The notes under the pieces were generated by a model. The model was not told the DNA's origin. It made no database searches and was given only the letters and a program-made list of their open reading frames with translations. Below are positions 57,521-64,000 of a stretch of DNA of 64,000 nt, piece after piece. Source of the stretch: Fimbriiglobus ruber (GTDB lineage Bacteria > Planctomycetota > Planctomycetia > Gemmatales > Gemmataceae); NCBI RefSeq assembly GCF_002197845.1, contig NZ_NIDE01000004.1, positions 930,001 through 994,000 of the forward strand. The letters are read 5' to 3'. Numbering within the stretch: position 1 is the first letter of the stretch; every line of letters begins with the position of its first letter. The position numbers were made by a program, and so were the translations under genes.

Positions 57521-58765
57521 ATGAAGCTCGGTCCAATCCACGTCATCCGTGATACGACGTTTCAAACGCTCCAGTCATTTCAAGACCTGTCGCAACAATT
57601 CCACGCCGCGCTCGGCACCGCGTCTCAGAACGGAAGTCTCTTAGCGCACCAGGTTTGGGAACACACCCACGATCTGCTCCATTCCCCGCTCTGTGCCCGC
57701 GTCGCCAGCCCGGTTCTCCCTTCGCCTCCGTCGACCGGCGACGCCGACGACCGCGAGGCGGTCGAGCGGGTGGTGGCCGCTTACCAGAAGACGACCGCCG
57801 ACCGGCCCGAGCCGCCGTCGCCGAGCATGTGGGACCGCATCACCCGAGAAAAGGGCGAGTTTCTGACCGCCCTCGCGGCGGGTGACGTTCCGACCGCCGG
57901 CCGCGGGCTGGCGAATCTGTTCGGCTCCGAACTGATCTGGGGTCTCGGCCACTTCCACGCCGACCACATCGCTTTGCTCAAGTCGCCCGAACCGACGCAC
58001 CTCCACTACCGATTCTCCGACTCGGTAGTCAATCTGGCCGAGGCGGTCGGGGCGGCGCGACCGACGAGCGCCCAGCAGGACATGCTGACGCACTTCCAAC
58101 CACTGAACCGCGACCTCGACGCGCTATACGCCGCGACAGCCACCAAACTCGGATTCGACCTGTCGTTCCCTGACGTCGGCGGGCGGTACGGTTTCTCCGT
58201 CGGCGGCCAGGTCTCGGCGATCGACAGCTTGACGCACGCGTACACGGCCCACCGGCTCCGGCAACTCGGGGCCGGCCCGGCGTCGACGGTTTACGAAATC
58301 GGCGGCGGGTACGGGTGCCTCGCGCTCATGGCCCGCCGCGCCGGTGTCGGGAAGTACACCATCTTCGATCTCCCCTGGGTCAACGCCCTCCAGGGTTACT
58401 TCCTCATCCGCACGCTCCCCACGGGCACCGTCCGCCTCTACGGCGAAACGACCGGCGACCTGCGGGTGCTGCCGTACTGGACCTTGGCGGCGGAGCCGGA
58501 CAAGTCGTGCGACGGCCTCGTGAACACCGACTCCCTGCCCGAAATGGGCCGGGCGACGGCGGCCGGATACCTGCCGCAAATCCGCCGGGTCGCGAAGCGC
58601 TTCTTCCTGTCAATCAACCAGGAAGCGAAAGCCGTCGTGTCGGGTGCGGGCGAGCAAAACTGCGTGGCCGAGTTGGTCGACGAAGCCGGCGGGTTTGCCA
58701 CGCGGTCCCGGCAGCGGCACTGGATGCGCCAGGGGTACGTCGAGGAAGTGTTCGAGCCCGTCTAA
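57521..58765 (+). CDS. putative sugar O-methyltransferase
   Basis: 414 residues from ATG 57521; upstream frame lacks character. The SAM-binding region is at about 245-290: STVYEIGGGYGCLALMARRA, KYTIFDLPWVNALQGYFLI. LVNTDSLPEMGRATAAGYL and FLSINQEAK follow. This matches the family annotated as putative sugar O-methyltransferase. The N-terminal 150 residues are helical. It may decorate a cell-surface sugar. No glycosyltransferase is adjacent. Confidence 0.8.
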   Translation: MKLGPIHVIRDTTFQTLQSFQDLSQQFHAALGTASQNGSLLAHQVWEHTHDLLHSPLCARVASPVLPSPPSTGDADDREAVERVVAAYQKTTADRPEPPSPSMWDRITREKGEFLTALAAGDVPTAGRGLANLFGSELIWGLGHFHADHIALLKSPEPTHLHYRFSDSVVNLAEAVGAARPTSAQQDMLTHFQPLNRDLDALYAATATKLGFDLSFPDVGGRYGFSVGGQVSAIDSLTHAYTAHRLRQLGAGPASTVYEIGGGYGCLALMARRAGVGKYTIFDLPWVNALQGYFLIRTLPTGTVRLYGETTGDLRVLPYWTLAAEPDKSCDGLVNTDSLPEMGRATAAGYLPQIRRVAKRFFLSINQEAKAVVSGAGEQNCVAELVDEAGGFATRSRQRHWMRQGYVEEVFEPV

Positions 58766-58779
58766 ACACCGTTCAAGGA

Positions 58780-59772
58780 TCAAGGAGCGGATGTTCCACG
58801 CTCGCCCGTCCACTGCCGTTCCACGTCCATTCCCACCAACTCCGACCACGCGGCTTGAAGCCCGCGTAAAACCGGGCCGGGCCATTCGTAGTCCCTGACC
58901 GCGGCACCGAATACCGCACGCCGAACGCCTGCTACCCCGAACCCGGAACCGGCGAGCAGTATTTCCGACACGTCCGCGGTGGACGGCCATTCTTCTCCGG
59001 TGTCGTGCGGGCGGCACAACCGCGCGAAATCGTATCCCGTTTCGCGGAACGTCAACCCGAGTGGCCCACAGAGTTCGCGCACGACGTTGACGCTCACGCT
59101 TTCCAGTGCGGTGCCCGGGATCGGGCGAATCACGGCGTCTCCCGCCACGACGAGTACGCTGCCGATCGGCGTATCGGCCGCGCCTCCGGGGCTCACGAGG
59201 GCGGGGACCGCACCGGGGCAATGAAACCGACTGGTCGGGTCGGCGACCGCGCGGTCGGCCAGCCACCAGTGAATCCGGCTCCGGTGCTTGACCCCGGCCG
59301 GCACCCCGTCACCGACGGTCGGGGCGTGCCCGGCGACCGCGAGCGTCGCGCCCTCGGTGAAGAACCGGCGGTACCGCTCCCGCGGCAGCGGGAACGTGTG
59401 CATGCCGATCGTGGGCGGCCCGTTCTCCGCCGCACCTGTCATGTAGGCGAGCGGACCCGGGGTCGCGAACGTGACCAGCGCGAGGTCGTCGCCGGGGGCG
59501 AGGGACCGGGCGTTGTGGGCGGCCACCTGAGTGGCGGCGGCCGTCAGCTCGGTATCCGAATAGGGGAGCGGGACGCGGACGGCCGCGCAGTCGGCCCGCA
59601 GCCGGGCGAGGTGGTCCGGCCACCGGAACAGCTCGTGCCGGTACGTCCGGCAGAAGTCCGTCACGGCGGCCCCCGAGACGAAGCCCGCGTCCGCGAAGCC
59701 CAGTGCTAATTCGTGCGGTGGTACGAAGCGGCCGTTGTGGAAAGCGATCGCTCCGGAAGTCGAGCCTGGCAT
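58780..59772 (-). CDS. class IV aminotransferase (PabC/BCAT-like)
   Basis: 330 residues from ATG 59772. PLP lysine in GVKHRSRIHWWLADR (about residue 155). The N-terminal FHNGRFVPPHELALGFADAG and the later EILLAGSGFGVAGVRRAV match the fold. The family covers branched-chain and D-amino-acid aminotransferases and aminodeoxychorismate lyase. Which one this is cannot be told from sequence. The stop is 15 bases from the convergent methyltransferase's stop; the secretin gene lies 92 bases downstream on the other side. Confidence 0.88.
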   Translation of the reverse strand: MPGSTSGAIAFHNGRFVPPHELALGFADAGFVSGAAVTDFCRTYRHELFRWPDHLARLRADCAAVRVPLPYSDTELTAAATQVAAHNARSLAPGDDLALVTFATPGPLAYMTGAAENGPPTIGMHTFPLPRERYRRFFTEGATLAVAGHAPTVGDGVPAGVKHRSRIHWWLADRAVADPTSRFHCPGAVPALVSPGGAADTPIGSVLVVAGDAVIRPIPGTALESVSVNVVRELCGPLGLTFRETGYDFARLCRPHDTGEEWPSTADVSEILLAGSGFGVAGVRRAVFGAAVRDYEWPGPVLRGLQAAWSELVGMDVERQWTGERGTSAP

Positions 59773-59864
59773 GAGGTCAATATAGCCGGCGGGAATGAAC
59801 GCGGCGGGCCCGGGGGATCGCTCCGCCCGGGCCCGCCTCAGAATTTCCTGGCGCACCCCACGGG

Positions 59865-62800
59865 TCAGGGCGTCTGGGTGCCGAACTGCGCGCCGTTGCC
59901 CGTCTGGTTCAACTCTTCCTCGGACTGGATAATGATCCGCGGCGTCACCATGATCATGATGTGCCGGGTTTCCCGCCCGATCGCCTGGTTCCGGAACAGG
60001 CGGTTCAGGTACGGGATTTCACTGAGGACCGGCGGCCCGAACTCGTTCCGCCCTTCGGACAGCGTCTTCAGGCCGCCGAGTACGACCGTCCCGCCGTCCG
60101 GGACGGCGACCGTCGTCTGGACGTTGATTTCCGTGATCGACGGCTGTTGGAAGAACTGGGTGAACGGGATCGGAACCCCCTGCGACCCGCCTTCGAACAC
60201 CGGGGTGATGAACGCGGTCACCGGGAACAGCGGGACGGTGGCCGACGTCAGGCTGGACAGCGACGGCGTGAGGTTCAACCGGACGAACCGGCGGTCGGCC
60301 GACACGATCGCCTGAACGGTCACGCTCACCCCCTGGCCGAGGCCGGTGCCCGTCTGGGCTCCGGTCGGGGCCGGGGACGACCCGATCGGAATCCCGGTCT
60401 GCTGCGGCAGGTAGACGAACTGCCCGCCGACGTTGAACACCTGGAGGCCCATCGTGAAGAACGCCACGTCACTCACGAACACCGTCGACGTTTGCCCGTT
60501 GAAGAGGGTGATCTTCGGGGCCTGCATGGTGTTCACCCGGCGGTCCCCCTGGGACGCCTCCATGAACATGTACACCTGGATGTCGTTCAGGAACGCGAGG
60601 CCCACGCCCAGGCCGCCGCTGTTCGACGCCGTGCCGTTGTACCCGCCGAACGGCGGGGTCGCGAGGCCGTACGAACTCGACCCGATCGGGATGCCGAGGT
60701 CGGGGGTGAAGCCGCCCGAGGTCGGGTTGTAGCCGACGGTCACGCCGCGGCTGTTGATGCTGTTCAGGTACGGTTCCGGGGCGAACTGCCCGGTCGTCAG
60801 CGACGACTCGAAGTTCAGCAGGGACGAACTCTGCTTCGGCGTGATGTTCATCTGGAAGTCGACGCCGACCCGCTCGTAGAACTCCTCCGAGAGGGCGATC
60901 ACCCGGACTTCGACCGAGACCGACGTCTCCTGGAGGCGGCGGAGGGATTCGAGCAGGTCCTGGACTTCCCGAATCACGTCGGCCGTCTGGTTCACGACCA
61001 GGGCACCGCCGATGTCGTAGTAGTCGATCTTCCCGGCCCCGCCGAGGTCCGACCACGAGTACGGGTGGACCATCCCGGTGATCAGCCGCATGAGCTGCTG
61101 GCTGGTGTTCTGGCGGGTCGTCCCGGCCAGGTTCGCCGAGTCCTTGAGCGGGGTCTGCTGGTTCTGCAGGGTGCCGCCGGACCCGATCGTGGTGGTCCCG
61201 CCCGCGCCGGATTGCGAGCGGAGTTCCCCGCCGCCGAGGCCCTTGTTCGGGCTGTACCCGTTCGCACTGGCGGCCGCCTGCATCCACCCGGGCGGGGCGT
61301 TCATCTTGGCCAGCCCCTTGGACAGCGACTGGTGGTCCGCCAGTGCGAAGTCCGGGACCGGGGTGACCAGTTCCATCACCGAGAAGACCTTGGTGATGAG
61401 CCGGCCCTTGGCCTTCTTCTCCGTCGTCACCCGGATCGTGTCGTTCGCGATCACGAACTTCAGCCGCGCCTTGTCGAGGAGCAGTTCGAGCACATTCCGG
61501 AGGGTCGAGTTGTTGAGCGTCTCGGTCACGAGTACCTGGTCGAGGGAAATGCCCTCGTCGGCCAGCGAGGCGTCGTCGACCGTGATGTTCAGCTTGGTCT
61601 CGGCCCGGAGCTTGTGCAAGACTTCCCGCATCGGCGTCGGTTGGGCGAACTCGATCGACAGCGGCCGCTCGAGCCGCAGCTCGATCTCCCGTTCGGCCTG
61701 GGACCGGGTCCGCTGGTACAGGTCGGCCCCGCTCCCCCGGCCCATCGCGATCAGCGACCGGTTGACGTCGACGTACAGCGGGTTGTCGATGTCGACGTAC
61801 GGGCCCTCTCGCTCGGACGCGTTGAGGCCGTTCAGGAACATCTTTTCCTTATCGTCCTTGATCTGCTTGTAGTCTTGAACCGCCCGCTGCCGCTTCGAGA
61901 GTTCGTACAGGGCGGTCAACGTCGGGTCTTCCGGGTCCAGGCTCTTGATCTGGAGCGCGAGCATTTCGGCCTCGCGGTACTTGTGGGCCTTCGTCAGCTC
62001 GTTGATCTCGCGAACCTTCTTCCCGATCTCTTCTTTCTTCTGCTGCTCGGCGAGTTGCTTGCCGGCCACCAGTTCCCGGGAGTCCCGCTTGGTCTTCGCT
62101 TCGTTCGTGTAGAAGTCCATCTGCCGCTTCATGATCCGGAAGTTGTCCAGCCGCCGGTCGACCGACCCGAGCAACAGGGCTTGCCGGTTGGCGGCGAGGG
62201 ACGACTTCTTCACCGCCGCCGAGAACTCGGTCAGCATGGTGATCGCGACGTCCGTCTCCCCGCGGTTGAACGCGGCCTGGGCCTTCGCTTCCGCTTCCAG
62301 CCCTTCCGACCGCAGTTTCTGGAATTCCACCTCGGACAGGGCTTTCACCTGATCGGTCAACCCGCCGGCCGCGGGCTTCGGCGCGCCCGGAGGCGCTTCC
62401 TTCGCGGCGACGAGCGTGCCCGGGGTCTTGAGCTTCGCCAGGCCCGTCTTGCACGCCTCGGTCAGCTCGTCGTACTTCGCCCGTTGGTCCGCGGGCACTT
62501 CCGGTCCGATCTCCCGCAGGATGCCGAGTGCGGTGTCGTACTCCTTGTTGGCGACCGCTTCGGTCACGGCCTTGATCGTGTTCCGAATGTCGGCCTGGGC
62601 TCGGGCTTTTTCCTCGCCGTCGATCGTCCGCAGGAGTTGTAGGGCTTCCTCCTTGACCGCCGGGTCGGCACCGAACGCCCGCTGAGCCAACGTGTGCGCG
62701 GTACTCGTGTCGCCATGTTTTAGGGCAGTCGCGGCACGATCGAGCAATTCACGACCGGTCGGTCCCTTGGGTCCGGCCGGCGCGGGGACTTCGACCGCGG

Positions 62801-64000
62801 CGATCGACGGGACGGTCGGCGCCGTCGGATCTCCGAGTGCGGGCGGGAGCATGGTCGGGACGACCGCGACCGGGGCCGGGGCCGTCGGGACGGGAGGCGT
62901 CACGACGACCGGCACGGGGGCAGCGGGGCCCGCGGGAACAACAGGGTCGGCCAGAACGACGGCCGGAATTCCGGGCACCAGCACGGCCGCCCCCGCTTGC
63001 GGAGCCGGCTTGGTCCCCACGGCTCCCGTTGCGGGCGACGCGGACGCGACGACCGCCGGGGCGGGGACTACGACCGGCCCGGGGACGTCGATCGGCTTGG
63101 GTGCGGGAGCCGGAGCCGGAACGGGTATCACCGCGACCGCGGCCGGCGAGAAGTCCGGCGGCGGAATCGTCGGGGCCGGAAGAACCGGGGTCGGGACGGG
63201 CGTGGCTTTGGCGGTTTGAGCCGCGGGGGTGGCCGAGGCCATCGGCGCCGTCAGCCCCAGCGACGGCAACGTCGGAACGGCCATATTCGACCCCGTCGTC
63301 GCGACGGCGGGTGTCACCGTGACGGGCTTCACCACGTCGATCGCTCCGGCGGCCGGCGCGAGTACGATCGGGCGCGTCGGCGCGGCCGGCCCGGCGGGTT
63401 GGGTGACCGAGTTCGCGGACGGCAGCGGGATGCTCGGCGCGGGCACGACACTCGCGACCGTGATACCCGAGCCGCTGCTCTTGCGGACGGCGGCGCGCTG
63501 GTCTTCAATCGATTTCGTGTAGAATCCGAGGGCCGAAGAGATGACGAGGGCGTTCGTCAGGGCTTCGTCGGCTTTGACGAATTCCTTCTTCGCGGTCCGC
63601 TCGTCCGCCTCGCGGATGAGCCTGTCGACCCGCTTTTTGCCCTCGGCCGCTACGGCCATCGCGAGGGCGGCCGGGGAATCCTCGGTCGGCCCGAACGTGG
63701 CGTTCAGCTTCTGGGCTTCGGTCGCCTTGGCCTTGGCCTCGACGAGCATGTTTTGTTTGAGCAGGGCGCGGCCGTCGGCCACGAGTTTGCTGGCTTGCGC
63801 CCGGGCCGCGGGGCCGGACAGGGCCGTCGCGGGGGTGGTCGCACCGGCGACCGCGACCTTCGAGGCGTCGTTGACGGCACCGGCCTGTTGGACCGGGCTG
63901 CCGCCTGCAGGGGTCTTCGCCCCTGGTGCCACGGCCGGCTTAGCGGCGACGAGCCCCGGGTGCGTCTTGCGGAGTTGGATCCGGGCGAGATCGATGTCCT
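59865..64000 (-). CDS. very large secretin (GspD-like), runs off the right edge
   Basis: More than 1378 residues, with the 5' end outside the window; the frame is open to base 64000 (ARIQLRKTHPGLVA). The N-terminal half is helical repeat/TPR-like (ATEAQKLNATFGPTEDSPAA, ALKHGDTSTAHTLAQRAFG) with a long Pro/Ala/Val-rich stretch (about 62.8-63.5 kb). An STN-like short domain (ELRLERPLSIEFAQPTPMRE) follows, then the N2/N3 ring element ALVVNQTADVIREVQDLLES, and the secretin barrel, ending TVAVPDGGTVVLGGLKTLSE, EIPYLNRLFRNQAIG and IMIMVTPRIII. It would form the outer-membrane pore of a type II secretion or type IV pilus system. No other secretion gene is in the window. Confidence 0.92.
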   Translation of the reverse strand, partial: DIDLARIQLRKTHPGLVAAKPAVAPGAKTPAGGSPVQQAGAVNDASKVAVAGATTPATALSGPAARAQASKLVADGRALLKQNMLVEAKAKATEAQKLNATFGPTEDSPAALAMAVAAEGKKRVDRLIREADERTAKKEFVKADEALTNALVISSALGFYTKSIEDQRAAVRKSSGSGITVASVVPAPSIPLPSANSVTQPAGPAAPTRPIVLAPAAGAIDVVKPVTVTPAVATTGSNMAVPTLPSLGLTAPMASATPAAQTAKATPVPTPVLPAPTIPPPDFSPAAVAVIPVPAPAPAPKPIDVPGPVVVPAPAVVASASPATGAVGTKPAPQAGAAVLVPGIPAVVLADPVVPAGPAAPVPVVVTPPVPTAPAPVAVVPTMLPPALGDPTAPTVPSIAAVEVPAPAGPKGPTGRELLDRAATALKHGDTSTAHTLAQRAFGADPAVKEEALQLLRTIDGEEKARAQADIRNTIKAVTEAVANKEYDTALGILREIGPEVPADQRAKYDELTEACKTGLAKLKTPGTLVAAKEAPPGAPKPAAGGLTDQVKALSEVEFQKLRSEGLEAEAKAQAAFNRGETDVAITMLTEFSAAVKKSSLAANRQALLLGSVDRRLDNFRIMKRQMDFYTNEAKTKRDSRELVAGKQLAEQQKKEEIGKKVREINELTKAHKYREAEMLALQIKSLDPEDPTLTALYELSKRQRAVQDYKQIKDDKEKMFLNGLNASEREGPYVDIDNPLYVDVNRSLIAMGRGSGADLYQRTRSQAEREIELRLERPLSIEFAQPTPMREVLHKLRAETKLNITVDDASLADEGISLDQVLVTETLNNSTLRNVLELLLDKARLKFVIANDTIRVTTEKKAKGRLITKVFSVMELVTPVPDFALADHQSLSKGLAKMNAPPGWMQAAASANGYSPNKGLGGGELRSQSGAGGTTTIGSGGTLQNQQTPLKDSANLAGTTRQNTSQQLMRLITGMVHPYSWSDLGGAGKIDYYDIGGALVVNQTADVIREVQDLLESLRRLQETSVSVEVRVIALSEEFYERVGVDFQMNITPKQSSSLLNFESSLTTGQFAPEPYLNSINSRGVTVGYNPTSGGFTPDLGIPIGSSSYGLATPPFGGYNGTASNSGGLGVGLAFLNDIQVYMFMEASQGDRRVNTMQAPKITLFNGQTSTVFVSDVAFFTMGLQVFNVGGQFVYLPQQTGIPIGSSPAPTGAQTGTGLGQGVSVTVQAIVSADRRFVRLNLTPSLSSLTSATVPLFPVTAFITPVFEGGSQGVPIPFTQFFQQPSITEINVQTTVAVPDGGTVVLGGLKTLSEGRNEFGPPVLSEIPYLNRLFRNQAIGRETRHIMIMVTPRIIIQSEEELNQTGNGAQFGTQTP

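Noticed and set aside
59961-62642. Long open frame (893 codons) on the plus strand, antisense to the secretin
   Set aside because: Composition is Arg/Gly/Val-rich as expected for the antisense of a high-GC gene. The minus strand carries clear secretin motifs, and there is no ribosome-binding site.

Overview
The window is about 64 kb of high-GC (roughly 62-65%) bacterial chromosome. It reads as a planctomycete of the Gemmata lineage (Gemmatales). The grounds are a DUF1501 protein, a large propeller/cytochrome c protein, a WD40-tailed Ser/Thr kinase paired with an ECF sigma factor, calpain-like proteases, a BBP7-type outer-membrane barrel, TIGR03067-like and other planctomycete-only secreted proteins, and two genes linked to tetrahydromethanopterin/methanofuran C1 metabolism. 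This is inferred from gene families; I could not run a search. No tRNA, rRNA or CRISPR array was seen.

Layout. 1-1422: 5' part of polA (minus strand, runs off the left edge). 2.2-10.4 kb: sulfotransferase, a coiled-coil membrane protein, an internally deleted group II intron, a four-repeat secreted protein, a DUF1501 protein and two small genes. 10.7-14.05 kb: two single-domain response regulators around rnc, then agmatine deiminase. 14.05-14.48 kb: an unusual inverted-repeat element. 14.6-17.6 kb: a secreted glucose/sorbosone-dehydrogenase-like protein with three haem sites. 17.9-24 kb: a giant WD40 kinase and its ECF sigma factor. 24-29.9 kb: a secreted cluster with two calpain-like proteases and two small proteins carrying GN-rich repeats. 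30.3-37.2 kb: amidohydrolase, an envelope operon (BBP7 barrel, TolC-like lipoprotein, MgtC), a Gly/Tyr/Pro-rich secreted protein and a fatty-acid desaturase. 37.7-43.7 kb: RepA-like ATPase, two C1-cofactor genes and an Hsp70-like protein. 43.7-47.3 kb: small genes, including two members of a Gemmata-type paralogous family, one frameshifted. 47.4-51.25 kb: the ribosomal alpha operon (rpmJ-rpsM-rpsK-rpsD-rpoA-rplQ, minus strand). 51.5-59.8 kb: Uma2, argJ, an ABC-2 transporter set, a universal stress protein, a sugar O-methyltransferase and a class IV aminotransferase. 59.9-64.0 kb: a very large secretin, cut by the right edge.

The most unusual signals lie outside the genes or in unfamiliar proteins. 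(i) Three dispersed hairpin elements share 37-48 bp arms, with paired substitutions. (ii) A 426-bp element has perfect 61-bp inverted termini, each backed by a hairpin with a conserved core and covarying stems. (iii) Intrinsic-terminator-like hairpins sit in three gaps of the alpha operon. (iv) A calpain/GN-repeat secreted cluster shares a perfect 30-bp palindrome between its divergent halves. (v) A group II intron keeps its ends and catalytic domain V but has lost most of its reverse transcriptase.
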